Shown here piece by piece: positions 1 to 12,193 of a stretch of DNA of 64,000 bases; within the stretch, counting starts at the first letter, position 1; every line of letters begins with the position of its first letter. The DNA is from Isoetes taiwanensis (lineage: Eukaryota; Streptophyta; Lycopodiopsida; Isoetales; Isoetaceae): NCBI GenBank assembly GCA_021234155.1, contig JAJEKV010000045.1, positions 8,109,105-8,173,104 on the forward strand, read 5' to 3'. The notes beneath the pieces are model-generated. The model was not told the DNA's origin. It searched no databases and worked only from the letters and a program-made list of their open reading frames with translations. A program made the translations under genes and the position numbers.

Positions 1-1740
1 GATTTTCGAAATTTTTTAGAAACGAGGCCACATAAGAGATTTTTATGCCTTGAACATTTTTCTAGGCACCGAATCAACGAGGATGGGTTTATTATTAATG
101 TTTGATGTTTGATATTACAATGCATTATTAACAAAATAACAATGGATTCAAACGATGTAAAATACATGGTCGAACATGCGAGATTTGAACCCAATATTTT
201 AGCTGTACTATAGTGCATGTAGGATATAAGACGTGATGTTTGTGACAACCATGGCATCACCATTATTCTTTTTGCAAGCCAATCTCCTGCCAATGGTTAA
301 CATGTAGAATGAGGATAACATATTTGTGACACAATCTAAATGCTGTAGATGAAACGTGTGCTCATGATCTCTCTAAATTCCATATTATGTTACCAACGAG
401 AATAACTTCAATGATAGATTTCATAAATTTTGTATTGGGCAGGCATGGATGAAGCGAGGTGCACATTAAGCTAATTTTGAAAACTAACATGGATGAAGCG
501 ATGTGTACATTAAGCTAATTTTGCAAACTAATATGCCTTCAATTTGAACATGACAAATTCAAAACAGTACCCAATTTTGCTTAGGAGCTCTTCTCCAAAC
601 GGCTCCTTTTCCATCAAGAAGATAGCACATCTATGACTCCTTTCATTGGCTTTGCAAAACATTTTATTTGCTCAATACGCAATTCGATTTGTTTTCGAAG
701 CTCCCCTTGGGTTAACAGAATGATGATATTCAATGTAAATGGCAAACCTAGATAGTAACATCTTATCCACTCCAATAGCATGAACTTGAATAAGCACCTT
801 GGGATTTGAAGCCAAGTATTGCTAGTGAGCTTGAAAATTGAAATCATACCTGTCGTCTTTTCTCGATGCTCAGAAATGCATTTCGCCATGATCCAACATC
901 ATCTGCAAACACACAACAATTCCACAAACTCCACACCGCATCTCCATCCCCAAACTCACTCAACTTTATCATTTTTATTTCCATCCTGAAGAAGTTCTTA
1001 TCCAGGTCATTAATCTCACATTTACATTATCATAAAACAAAATAGTTCTTCCTGATCAAAGATCATAGCACACAAACCACAAGTGCAGTGGTGTCATCAC
1101 CTCACCACCACACATTCAAAGGAACACATAATTGTGGTGGCCCCATCACCTCACAACCACAACTTCCAAACAGAAGTCAACAAACTAAGCACAACAATTA
1201 GAACACAATAGCAAAAACAAATAGAGTTCCCAATTCATTCAGGTGCCCATTCATATGAGAAGCACCACACCATGTTATACCTCCTCATGTTCCCATCACA
1301 GCTCTAACTCTACTAAGAGATGTCCTCATAGTTATAGCCTGATAACAGTCGGCCTTCTTCCATGTTGGCTTGCAATGTTGTATTGTCGCTATGAAATAAC
1401 AAAAGTCATAAATGGATAGAAGATAGTATTGAGAAGTAGTTAGAAAGAAAAAAAATATTATATTAACGTCTACGAGAGACCTGTTGGGTATAGGAGATCA
1501 AATATACATCAATCATGTCCAGCTAGGGGCGCATTTGCAGCCACCTAGAGATATTGCTTAAAAAAAAGAGCAATTCTTAGAAGTCAACTGTGAGGTATTG
1601 TAAGGCAATATTGTAAGATATCCAGAAAGTGAAACAGATAGGGACCAACAGGGTAGAAAAGACACGGAGTCTGGATTATATACACGGAGTCTGGAGGCAA
1701 ATTTTCAGAAGATAGAAGTAGAAAGACATGGCATTCCATC
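1..1740. other. AT-rich stretch without a recognised gene
   Basis: I see no open frame with family resemblance, no terminal repeats and no RNA gene. The only longer frame, on the minus strand near 614-889, has no recognisable domain. A short phrase (about 25 bases, around the words GGATGAAGCGA and TTAAGCTAATTTTG) is repeated at roughly 448-480 and 489-522. Confidence 0.5.
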
Positions 1741-1742
1741 AA

Positions 1743-2661
1743 CTAATCCAATATTATAGAAGAAAGTTCGAGGAGGTGATCAAGAGAAGCGCCATGGAAT
1801 TTTCTAGCCAACATAAATCTTCCTCCATCTTTTTCTTGTAAATGCCTTATAAAAGTTACATTCAAATCCTCTCTTGTAAACAACCTAAGATGAGGACCAT
1901 CTGCTTTAGACCAATCCACAAAAATGAGGCTAAATCCTAAAGAGCCATGTGGGTCTAGCATATTCATCATGGTAGGAAAATAGTGTTCTTCAGGAAAACA
2001 ATTTGCATGCAAACATTGAAGCTTGAATTTGCCCCAAAATTTCTTATCCTTCACAAACATAAGAGCGTGTCTTTGGGTCATCACAGAAAACACAGATCCC
2101 ACCCTAAAATCTTCGTGTTTTACCGCTGAAAGCATCACTCCATCGCCCCTCACATTATATATGTAGTCGTGATCTGGAATTTCTGCAAAAACTTCCATGA
2201 AACTTCTCCGATGAAGCAATTCTTCTGTAGACCTTGTCATATCTATGAATTGGTATGTAGCTATCAGACAAAATGACGAAAAAATTGTTGTTTGGGTCGT
2301 CTAAGAGGGCATTTGGTAGTAGTCTTCGCACCGCCACTATGATCAATGTAGAATCGTATTCGGCCCTTTTGTTGGGAATTAATCTGCCCCAAAATGGGCT
2401 GCTTGGATTAATTGGAACATCAAGAAAAAATGGATCAGAATGAATATAAATATTGTACAGTGCCTCGTTCCCTCTGAAGAATTGGTCCCAGAAAGGGGCT
2501 AAAGGCAGAGCACCTATTGTCGGGAACAAAAAAGCAATTTTGGGCTTGGAAGTAATCTCTGATACATATGTCCGATGCATAGAATTTGATCCCCTCCAAA
2601 TGGGCAGCTGATTTAATGCGTTGGACAAAATCCCATCGCCGTTGTTACTTGCTAAAGTCAA
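1743..2661 (-). pseudogene. Core-2/I-branching GT14-like (DUF266) glycosyltransferase, frameshifted
   Basis: Plant members of this family are Golgi type II membrane glycosyltransferases of GT14-like fold. Two minus-strand frames read as one protein. The upstream frame (2155-2661) carries the N-terminal part of the catalytic domain with KIAFLFPTIGALPLAPFWDQ, YIHSDP, an RLLPNALLDD segment and SDSYIPIH. The downstream frame (1743-2240) carries FPEEHYFPTMMNML, FVDWSKADGP and FMLARKF, ending at a stop next to 1743. These are family hallmarks in the expected order. The frames overlap and must switch near 2200-2206, where the expected SSEK-SFMEVF junction has lost one or two bases. The open frame continues upstream to about 2736, but I see no transmembrane anchor, so the 5' end is probably missing or in another exon. 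Family assignment is firm; whether the frameshift is real or an assembly error is open. Confidence 0.85.
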
Positions 2662-2739
2662 GAGCTTGATATCATATCTTGTGTGGCCAGATATCAGTGA
2701 TGATCTTAGTGGTACTATATCGTAATATGGGTATCACTA

Positions 2740-4800
2740 TTTTGGCGATAATCTTATATTCGAAACTTTTTTGGAAGGCGATAAATTTTGTCCCTTTAAG
2801 AATTTAAGTAGTGCATGTGGTGATAAATATTAATCACAAAAGCATTTGTTTAGTATTTGTCAAGATGTCTAAAATCTTACCATAGTATTGTTGTCATGAA
2901 TGCAACATAATGACACACATAAGAGCCACTAATTAATGTCGTAAGCCCCCATTTACTTTTGCTTCTGTATATGAGAATACTATTTTCTCAAATGTGATTG
3001 TATCCCATGGTAAAGACATCAAATGGTATGGCTTTATCATGTTCTATAGACATTTAAGGCATAGGTAAATAAAAATTCAAAACATTCATCTCTATACTCC
3101 CCAACTATATGAAATTGGTAACTCTATGTTCTTTAAGTAGGCCATCTGTTTGAGATTTATGAATTGAAATTATTGATAGAGAGGCGAAAAAACTCCTTCA
3201 CTGAGTCCATATAGTTGGCGAATGTGGTAGAAGAGGGAAAGCTTCTCCAAAAATTTTTGGCGAATTAATCTCACTATTTTACTAAAGGAAACCTACTAAG
3301 CATAGTGGCAAATTTTTCAAAAATAAAAAAAATATAGCAATTTTGCGATAAATAGCCACTAAAATCAACACTGCCAGATATGTCTATAGATGCGGCTTCC
3401 ATTACCAAAAGCTCCTTAAGGCGGTTCATCTGCAGTTAAAAAGATCAAACAAATGGATATAGATCAAAATATTTGGCTTGAAATGCAAGGCCTTAACCGT
3501 TTAGTCGAAAATATGAATGGGTGCCTCTTTCGTCATAGCTTCTGTACAAAATTCCAGCAATATTTACATGGCAGGATTCAATGGCATTTCTGCTTGCAAA
3601 ATGGCGATGGCCTAACAGCCCATTACGAAAAATCACAAGCTCGAGAAGGCTTTGGTAATGTATTTCTACTCTTGTGCAAAAATATAAGTAAGATTGCTTC
3701 CCAGAATAACTTTGTCCCCCTTTTTTTGCATGATCCATTTTGGCTTTGTGGCAATGGCAATGGGATCCCTTCTATCTTTTCAAGGTAAAGCGCCCATCAT
3801 ATTTAATAATTTCCTTCTGCTTTACACTGATCTGTGCTTGCGATTTTCAGGTTTCCAGGCTTGAGAACCAGACGAACTTCCACCACAATATGCGAAGTTT
3901 AGATAAGATTTCCAACCCTTTGTGGACGCCCAATGATCGGAGCCCGCTGCTATTCTTGTTTTAATATTCTCTGAATCTTGTGTGCAGGGTTAACAACCAT
4001 AGTAATTGAGCTATGGAGCTTGCAGATCTGGCCCTATGTTTGCAAGCTTGGCGATGGCATGGAAGCCCATTTCCGCAAGGCTAGAGAGAGTTTAGACACT
4101 AAGTTCCAGCCTCTATTTCCAACAATCACATTTTGGTCCCTTTTGCAGAGTTTGAAGACTTTTGCATCATTTTTTTTAGCCCCCAATAAAAGCATAATAA
4201 ATGCGTATCGAAGTGTAGATATCCAAGGTGAAGTGAAAACGGAGGAGGGAGGGCTACCACGTGCCAGCGGGAGGGCTTCTCAAATAAATTACATCAAACA
4301 AATAGTTTATTAAACAAAAAAAATAACACTGCTTCATATATGAGTAATACATGGGCTTATACATAGACAGCTTCTATTTCTTCTTTTAATATAATACACA
4401 TTTATAAGTCTTGCAGCGTTTAGTACAAACTCAGTCTAAATTATACTCTTTGTTTGATTCTAGTCTGCCCTAAGTTAATTTTGTATCAAAATTTTGTTTT
4501 CTTATTTCGTTACAGTTTTATATATTTTGCACTATATGTCACATTTTTTTTTTACATATATACTTTAACATTAATTATGCACACACATTCTTCATCATTT
4601 ATTATTCATAACCTTTTTACAATCATAATCTAAGTCTCGTTATGCCTTCAACAGCTTGGATAATACATACATAATTATATTTTCCATGTTTTTATATTTA
4701 ACACTGCATTTCCTCTATACTTTATTATATCAACATTTTGTTTCCACCATATTTTGAAATACTTTTCTTCTTTTGACTATTTCGCATCTTTCCAGACCCA
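2740..4800. other. Intergenic DNA with unassigned frames
   Basis: Three plus-strand frames (3453-3788, 3740-3964, 3978-4313) lie close together. Two share a GDG-AH phrase (near 3603-3630 and 4048-4075), suggesting a degraded internal duplication. I recognise no domain. From 4320 to 4800 the DNA is very AT-rich and holds nothing I can name. Confidence 0.35.
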
Positions 4801-4819
4801 GACTATTAAATGTGAGACA

Positions 4820-6280
4820 GATTTCTCATGATGAATGCCATGTTCTTGGGTAAATGCAAGAAACTTAAATTCTCCCCTTTGGTCAGTTTTGATATGTTTA
4901 TTTTTAAGATCACTCTGATTTTCTACCAACTTTTTCTATATAACAAACTTATCAAAGACTTCAGACTTGTATTTCAAAAAATGCACCCACATCTTCCTAC
5001 TGTAATCATCAACAATGAAGAGGAAGTACCTAGATCCCCCAATCGATGTGATTTGGCTCTTCTCCAAACATCCATGTGCACCAGCTATAGACATTTGGAT
5101 GTCCTATGTGCCTTTCCTATCAGGAATTTCCTTCTGTGCATCTTGTCAAGCATGCACCCCTCACATAGTTTTCCAAAGGAATGTATTCGTGCCAGTCCAG
5201 CCAATAATTTCTATTTTGACATCTCCTTCAAGAGGGAAAATTTTGGGTATCCCAAATGTTCATGCCATAACTAACTTTGATCAGAGGTGGTGGCTATGAG
5301 CGCAGCAGCTTTTAACCAGCTTAGCTTGTAAAGGTTTCCATGTTTTTCTCTTTTACCTAGCAGGTTCTTATCCTTATCTTTGATTACGGCTTTTTTCTCT
5401 CCCAAAATATACATGCATCCCAGCATCATCCAACTTTGAGATCGAAAGAAAATTTGCCTCCAATTAAGGAACATGCAGGGTCTACTTGAGTGTATCCTCA
5501 TTTACATTTAATTATTACACATACAGACATTACTATATTTACATCGCACAGATACATCTCACAGATATATTCTATATGGCACCGTTAACTTGATGTTGCC
5601 GGAGATGAGTTAAGGAAAAGGGGTTGATGGGTCACTGTGCGCTGCTAGTATAGCCATCGGAATTGTCTGCATCAAGAAAAGGACAGTTTCGAAAGTAGTG
5701 TCCTTTGCGAAAGCATCGAAAACATGCCCTATCCTGTTGGAGCTGTTTTTATGTTTCTTTCGGAATAGAGTGAACAAGGTGTTGTGTATCACTCATTATA
5801 ATGTCCAGCTTAAGAGGCTCCAGGCGTTGGTTTGGAGTAAAGGTTGAGGGTCCTGGATCCGAGATCATAGAAGCTACCCCCTCTAATTCAAGGGCTCCTG
5901 TTGTGGCTTTAGCTACTGACTTGGTGGCCAATGCACGTGCCATGCTCGGAAGTTGCTGACACTTATGAGTACGTGGAACATAGCAAGCTTGAAAGCTCGA
6001 GCAAAGGTGTTGAACTTACACTTATTATCTATTCAGCCGTTAGCTGAAGCATACCCTTCCCACCAATTTCGGGCAGGACCCGTGAGGTTACTGATAGCAA
6101 TTCTAGACACCGAAGTGGAGAATCCCTTGCTTTGAGATACGCACCTCTTATGGAGTGTGATTTTGAGACTCTTAAGAGGGTAAAGAATCAGATAACCATA
6201 TGGCGGTTACGAACGAAGATTCAAGCATAGGTGTTTTAATGTCTCCATCTCATTACGAGGGGGGCAAAGATGAGAACATC
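4820..6280 (-). mobile_element. Decayed LTR-retrotransposon gag-pol fragment (Copia-type integrase)
   Basis: Read on the minus strand from high to low coordinates. Near 6010-6110 there is a gag-like stretch with AISNLTGPARNWWEGYA. A CCHC zinc knuckle follows at 5683-5724. At about 5275-5490 there is the segment that precedes a Copia integrase (HVP-LE-NFLSISKLDDAGMHVYFGREK, read across frames). At about 5130-5160 comes an integrase zinc-site remnant (ACLTRC), and near 4940-5075 the integrase core phrase YFLFIVDDYSRKMWVHFLK. Frames switch repeatedly and the protease core (DSGA) between knuckle and integrase is absent, so the copy is dead and internally deleted. No LTRs were found. The adjoining LINE tail begins immediately above 6290, so the LINE may have inserted into or beside this relic. 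Confidence 0.7.
5683..5724 (-). pseudogene. CCHC zinc knuckle of the retroelement gag
   Basis: The 14 codons read CFRCFRKGHYFRNC, an exact C-x2-C-x4-H-x4-C nucleocapsid knuckle. It is the best-preserved piece of this gag and sets the orientation of the relic at 4820-6280. Confidence 0.85.
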
Positions 6281-6291
6281 TGAAACCATTC

Positions 6292-6324
6292 AAAAATTTA
6301 ATTTAATTTAATTTAATTTATTTG
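6292..6324 (-). repeat. LINE 3' tail made of AAATT repeats
   Basis: On the plus strand TTTAA-type pentamers run five to six times. In the sense of the LINE this is an (AAATT)n tail at the position where many LINEs have poly(A). It marks the 3' end of the insertion. Confidence 0.75.
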
Positions 6325-6339
6325 TCTATGAAACAATCT

Positions 6340-9300
6340 TTACAATTTTTGCAAAAGAGAACGGTGTGTATCTACCGCTCGGACATATGGCCCAATTGTC
6401 ATAGGCGGCATTGTAAACAGCGAATGTAAATTTGTCACCTGGATCCCAAAACTGGACCTGAGATGTGCATATTCTGAACAGGACAGAAAAACATGGTGTT
6501 CGTCTTCTGTATCTCCCGATTTGCAAATCTTACACAAGCGGTTTTCTATCGATATCTTTGCCCATCTCCCTGTCTCTATTTCAAGCTTATGTGAGCTTGT
6601 TCTGTATCTTGCAAGCAACTATTTTTTATTCTTTGGGATACTTGCTCTTAAATAATCTTGGCATTTATAAGCTTCTAGGTGGTTAATACTAGCCTAATAT
6701 TGCACCATTCGCTTACCTGGATCAGCCCATAAGCGTTCTACGACTAGCTTCTCCAATAACGTTCTTGCTCCTTCTTTATCTTTTGGCCAATTCAACTCGT
6801 TCACACCCCATTTTTCCGCCCATGCCATGAGTTTTTGTTTCCAGCCTACCCCCCGAATTTTCCATTGCCCGATGAGACAGACGGCTTGGATGATGCTCCT
6901 TGACTCTGTTGAGAAAATTAATTGCTTGATATAGGCCTTCTACTTCGAGAGGGAACATACCTGCTTCAGCCAGCATGATTGTGTACGAAATCTGGGATCT
7001 AATCCCAAGCTCTTCTCTCAGAAACATTTTTTGAATTGCCTCAATCTGTTGCCACATGTGCTTGGAGATACCTGGCCCCCAAATGGGGACACCATATAGA
7101 GCCACTGTTTGGACCAGAGTTTTAAATAGTATTCTTTTCAGTCCCCAATCCGTGAGAGAAGCCCGGCCACATCTCGATAGCATGCTAAACAATGCTGCCT
7201 TTCCTCCAGATGCTCTTCTATTCACACAGGTTTTCCAACTATAGTTGGAAGTGATATCTATTCCAAGATATTTATAACTTTCTACAATTTCCATTACCTG
7301 TCCTTTGTACATGAAGTCTGGTCTATCTCTTGTACCAAAAATCATTATTTTTTATTTGGCCAGATTAACACTCATATGTTTTGCTGCACAAAAGGCCTCC
7401 AAACTATTTAAATGCTCCTGCAATGCCTTTGGTTTGCTTGCTAGCAAAACCACATCATCTGCATAAAGAAGCAGTTGAACCACAAATGCGCCCAATTTGG
7501 TGCCTGCCAATGATTTTGCTCTTAACCAGCTGTCATGGACAGCCCTGACACACACCAACTGTGCTTTTGATTTGTGTGTCACATTCCCATGAAACCCGGA
7601 TTAAGACTTCTGCATATAACTGTGATACTGCCTCCCTTATTTCCTGTGGCACGCCCAACTGAATCATTCTGTCATTTAACTCCTTGCGTGGAACCGTGTC
7701 AAATGCCTTTGTGAAGTCTATGTATGCGACATAAAGTGCTGCATTTGGAGTTTTTGCATTTTCTATTAAGGTTTTGAGAGTAAGCACATGGTCAAGTGTA
7801 TTATGGTTCCCCCTAAAACCTGCCTGACATGGTGAGCGTACTTTTGCTTGCTCTGCCCAGGCACTCAGTTTGCCTTCCAAGAGGCTGCCAAGTATTTTGG
7901 TAAACACACTGCCAATTAGGATTGTTCTATAATTGCATGCTACTGTTTTATCTCCTCCCTTATGAATTGGGTGGACTCGGTTGGTTCTCCAATTTTCTGG
8001 CATTCCTTGCATGAGACTCTTGTTTAACAGATCTGTTAAAATAGACAACATATTTCCTCCTCCCCATTTGAAGAGCTCCACACAGATATTGTCTGCATCA
8101 TGTGCTTTATTATTCGCGAGTTTAGACAGGCAATTTTGGACCTCTACTTCTGTGAAAAGTTCTGTGGCAGGCGCTATTACTGGCATGCAAGTTGCGCCAC
8201 CCTTTTCATAAAGGGACTTGACTAAATTTGCCAATTCGCCTATATCCAGATTTGTGTGGTCTGATTTTCCCTTTAGCGTGTCCCAAAAACTTTTGGGATG
8301 TTTCCTGAATTTTTCACTTAGCTGTTTTTGCCTTTGCTCATGGTAAGCCCTTTTCTTACTTCTAATCAAGTGTCTGTACCATTTTGGTTTGCAGATACAA
8401 TTCTGTGGCAGTTGGCTTCTTGCTTCTTGGCACTCTGTATCCCACCAGGAGTTGCAGGGCCTGCCTAGTTTATGTTTCTTTCTGACCCCGAAGATCATTT
8501 TCGCAGTTGCCAATATGATTTCTTGGAACTGCTGCGCGTCTTCATCAAATATCCCTGACCATGTGGCACCTGCCAGCGCCTCTTCTACACTTGTTTTGTA
8601 TTCTTGATTCAGCTCATAGTTTATCTTAATCTTTGGATGGAATTCTGAGGGCAATTCCCCTGGCCTGGATTTTCAACACCATGTGCAGCGGAGTATGATC
8701 TGACTCCGGCAGTTTGGAGCCTACTTGAAAATCTGCTATTAGGTCTTTATCTCTTGTGATGAGATAATCTATTGTGCTGGCCCCTGCATGGTTCCGGTAA
8801 GTAAGCTTCCCAGATTGTGGAAATGCTCTTACTCCGTTCATTATTTTCAACTTACATACTGTGCATAATTCAAGCAACCGGTTACCCATCTCATTTGATA
8901 TAACATCATCTGAAACTCTGTTGTACATTGGATCGTCAATCTCATCTAGGTAGATATTTGCAAGATCATCATATACTTTTGCTTGCTGACAACCCGTGCG
9001 GCCATTGAAGTCACCGGTTAGAATTATATTACCAAGTGCTGAGTACTCCAAGATATCCGAGCAGAGATTGCCATATGGATTCTCTTTGTCAAGACCATGC
9101 CGATTGTATGTTTTAGAGTTTTCTGGAGCAAAATAACATACTGCAAAATACAAATTTTGATGTGTGTTCTCCTTAACCTGTAACCAAATATATTGGTTGT
9201 TTGCATCAGATTTTAACAGTTGTATCTCATGTCTTACATCTACTCACTTGTATGCTGCAACTCCCCCAAAGCCTCGTCCTGCTCCTGTCATTTTCTCATT

Positions 9301-9465
9301 CCATACTTGGCCAAGAAGTACAAACCCAGGTATGTCAGGGGGAAGGCAAAATTGGCGTGTCCAGGTTTCTGTGAAGCATAATATATCCTGGTTCTTCCAT
9401 GTTTCCAACGTAGCATCTATCTTTGCTTGAGTGAGTTTATGTGCATTCCGTAGACTAATTCTCAA
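6340..9465 (-). pseudogene. LINE ORF2: APE endonuclease and reverse transcriptase, disrupted
   Basis: Endonuclease (9465-8626): CFTETW contains the catalytic Glu, TGDFNGR the Asp/Asn pair, STIDYLI and SDHTPL the terminal catalytic His motif. A TGA at 9241-9243 interrupts it in frame, after GGVAAYK. The frame then shifts near 8640. Reverse transcriptase (8654-7352): AYIDFTKAFDTV holds the first catalytic Asp and LLLYADDVVLLA the YADD box. Between QGCP and the next recognisable text (SWLRAKSLAG) the conserved SPTLF segment and about a dozen residues are missing and the frame changes near 7540-7580. The domain after the RT continues in 7345-6776 (SYKYLGIDIT), and a Cys/His segment (CKICKSG, HHVFLSC) lies at 6618-6340. 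The second LINE at the right edge retains the SPTLF segment, showing this is a deletion here. Confidence 0.88.
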
Positions 9466-9477
9466 GGCCCCTGCTTC

Positions 9478-10191
9478 CTATTTATGCTTCTTGTTTGTAA
9501 CTATTGCCCGACCTCCATGATCTAGGTAAGCTATTAATCCTGATTCCCTTGCTTCCTTCACTTTAGCCCATTCCTTCTTTCTGAAATCTAATTGGCCTGG
9601 TGTTAAATCTAGGTCCAACCAGATTCTTTCTCCCTTAAGTGCACTCCTATTATGGAGCACACGGTCTCTAGCTTCTTTTGTTTGAAACCTTACCAAGATA
9701 GGGCAAGTATGATTGCCTGGTTTGCCCAACCTTCTTGAATTTACATGAAGGGGATCATGCAAATGCATTGTTTCAGAGAAAAACCGCCTCATTGTTTCTG
9801 TAATATCTTCTCCATCAATCTCAGGAAGGCCCGAGATCTTCAAATTCTTTGCCCTGGATTCTTGATCTATCTGCTCAGATGATACCTCAGCATGATGTAT
9901 CTTCATTTGTTCTTTTGTGGTTTCGGCCATCAATGATGCTAGTTTATTCTCCAAAGCTATTATCTGCGCCCTAAAATCTGTGGAGGGTTTCTGCAGATTG
10001 GTAGACAACTCAGCATTCTGGTTTTTCAAGCTTGTATTTTGAGCCACCAGTTCGTCTAAGGTTCCACGCATTCCTTCTACCTCGGATCTCAAATTTAGGA
10101 TTTCTGATTTCAATTCATGCATCACTGCCAACAAATGGGCAGTGTCTCCTTCATATTCGGCTTCATAGCCTTTTTTTGCCTTCGGGGGCAT
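9478..10191 (-). CDS. LINE ORF1 protein (coiled coil plus RNA-binding domain)
   Basis: The frame encodes 237 residues from an ATG within a basic, proline/lysine-rich N-terminus (MPPKAKKGYE). Residues about 20-115 show heptad-like leucine/isoleucine spacing (ELKSEILNLRSEVEGM and following), as expected of a trimerising coiled coil. Residues about 117-185 resemble the RRM-like domain of L1 ORF1p, with KISGLPE, then ILVRFQTKEARDRVL. The C-terminal part (LDLDLTPGQLDFRKKEWAKV) resembles the ORF1p C-terminal domain. The known role of the family is nucleic-acid binding and chaperoning in the retrotransposition RNP. The frame is intact and is followed after about 12 bases by ORF2, so translation of ORF2 by reinitiation is plausible for the ancestral element. 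The open frame alone does not show it is expressed. Confidence 0.8.
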   Translation of the reverse strand: MPPKAKKGYEAEYEGDTAHLLAVMHELKSEILNLRSEVEGMRGTLDELVAQNTSLKNQNAELSTNLQKPSTDFRAQIIALENKLASLMAETTKEQMKIHHAEVSSEQIDQESRAKNLKISGLPEIDGEDITETMRRFFSETMHLHDPLHVNSRRLGKPGNHTCPILVRFQTKEARDRVLHNRSALKGERIWLDLDLTPGQLDFRKKEWAKVKEARESGLIAYLDHGGRAIVTNKKHK

Positions 10192-10250
10192 CCCCTTGAT
10201 ACGAAATTTCTACCGATGTTATTATAAGAGGTTTGGTCTTGTCACCTGGT

Positions 10251-11655
10251 TGCTCCCTCCGACTCACATGATAACTTAAGAAAATAGGTTAATTGTGACA
10301 AAGCATGGTTGATATTGGGGACACAAAGAATATTTAGCTGAAGAAGCCTTTAGAAAAGCTCTTCATGTGGGGTAATAGCCTTCGAATTTATGGCATAATC
10401 CCGTGGGGAAATCATTGTTTATGTACGGGACTGAAGCACTATAAGGCACTAAGAAAATGGTTAAAGTACCTAGAGACGATATCAAAATGTAGGCAACATA
10501 TACCATTCCAACATAGAGTTGGCTACTGTCCATTTGGGAAGTCATTGGATCAGCCACATCGTAAAGGTACATAGGCAATGCGTTTTGTTTCAAATAACTG
10601 CCAAGGTTACACTTTAGCCAAGTTAGAGCAGAGCTCTAGCATTGTGTGATGAGGATATATGTTTACTATGTGCGTATTATGTGCACATATGATAAACATC
10701 TCGGAGAGGTAATCTATGTAGTGACACAAGGAGAGAAAGACGAGAGTACTCCATAGGTACCAATGAAGGGTCTGGAGTATGTTTGGAATGTGCAAACAAC
10801 AGTCAATCTGTTGCATGCTAAGGTAGGATATTGTAGTTGGCACTTGACATAAATATTAACGGGCAATAGAATAAAGCTTAAAATGATGGGGTTGAACAGT
10901 ACAATAGCACAATTCCAAGATGGGTAGCGAATAGCAGTTACCTACTAGAAGTTCGAATGTGTCTTGCATAGACACCGAAGACTAGATCTCTGACATGGTC
11001 CATACCCGGATCAGGCAGAGGTGAATGCCATGGGTTACATGGAGGTGTAAGTTAGAACATACAGGCCTCGAACATTGATACAAGCCCAGGTTATATCAAA
11101 TGTAGGTATTTTAAGAGGGCTCACAAAATGCAAGGCAGGCACCCTGATGATTCCAGGTAATTTACGATACGAAGGCTCACTCGCTAACTTAGGCCGTAAC
11201 TATGGCTTAGATGAGGATGTCAAGTCATTTGGAATGCCACAATAGCAGCATAACGTCATGACAGAGAAACGTAATAACTAACATTTCTAAGGTGTACAAC
11301 AACGCTGAAATATAACCCCCAACGATATGTGGGTTAACAATATAGGGGGGTTTGGAAGCAACCTTAGAGATAAATTGTTATATCATATGGCATATAATAG
11401 CAGCTTAGAAGCCACAAGATAGTTAAAGAATACCTAAAGGAATAAATGAATTGGTGACCCTACGGAATAAAATCCATAACCAAAGGGTGAGTTCTATATA
11501 TTGTATCACGTGAAAAGGATAACGAAAATTGACCATGGATGTAGAAAGGTTATTGAAGAAAAGGAGCGAAGGACCTTTGTTCGTGATATTTGGCGGCCCA
11601 GATGGAAGGTTATAACCTAACATAAACACAACCACCCCAATTCAGGGTCTATAGT
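10251..11655. other. Intergenic DNA, nothing recognised
   Basis: Short frames on both strands show no family signature. No terminal repeats, tandem arrays or RNA-gene boxes are evident until the array beginning at about 11660. Confidence 0.45.
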
Positions 11656-11659
11656 AGGG

Positions 11660-12190
11660 AACAACACTAAAAAAAAAAAACTACATGTCGTTGTTCAGAA
11701 AAATCTACATATAGTTATGTGGAGCTGTAGTTTATTAAGGAGACGATGTAGTTTTTTTTTTAGGGCTATAATTTTTATTTTTAGGAGGTGTGGTCTTTTT
11801 TTGAGATGTGGTATTTTTTAAGGGAAGTGTAGTTTTTTTTTTAAGAAGGTGTTGTTTTTTGAGGTGTGGTTTATAACTAGATGTAGTTTTTAAGTAGCTG
11901 TTTTTTTAAGAAAGTATAGTTTTTTGAGGTGTAGTTTTTAAGCAGACATAGTTTTTAAGTAGCTGTTTTTTAAGAATGTATGGTTTTTTGAAGTGGTGTG
12001 AATTCTTAAGTTGAGATGTTGTTTTTTGAGGTGTGGTTTATAAGTGAGTGTAGTTTTAAGTAGTTGTTTTTGAAAGAAGTATGGTTTTTTGAGGTGTGGT
12101 TTATAAGTGGGTGTAGTTTTTAAGTGGTTGTTTTTTAATAACTATGGTTTTTTGAAGTGGTGTAGTTTATAACTAGGTGTAGTTTTTAAG
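11660..12190. repeat. AT-rich minisatellite of GTAGTTTTTAAG-type units
   Basis: Degenerate units of about 20-30 bases alternate the words GTGTAGTTTTTAAG, TAGCTGTTTTTTAAG and ATGGTTTTTTGAGGTGTGG. The same words resume at 12847-12990 after a 650-bp interruption, and related words (CACGTAG next to TTTTT) recur at 31.1-31.5 kb and 35.35-35.53 kb. No coding potential. Confidence 0.8.
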
Positions 12191-12193
12191 GAA

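Larger units (their letters stand above)
6292..10250 (-). mobile_element. Non-LTR retrotransposon (LINE, L1-like), almost full length but inactive
   Basis: The element reads right to left: short 5' leader (about 10250-10192), ORF1 (10191-9478), ORF2 (9465-6340) with endonuclease, reverse transcriptase and a C-terminal Cys/His segment, a short 3' UTR, then a pentanucleotide tail at 6292-6324. The ORF1/ORF2 order and endonuclease type are those of plant L1-like LINEs. ORF2 carries an in-frame stop, at least two frame changes and a deletion in the reverse transcriptase, so it cannot be autonomous. I could not find a convincing target-site duplication. Fragments of related elements lie at about 59.2 kb and 62.5-64.0 kb in the same orientation. 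Confidence 0.9.

Noticed and set aside
614-889. Minus-strand frame as a small protein gene
   Set aside because: No domain, no splice or regulatory context, and its composition is like the surrounding non-coding DNA.
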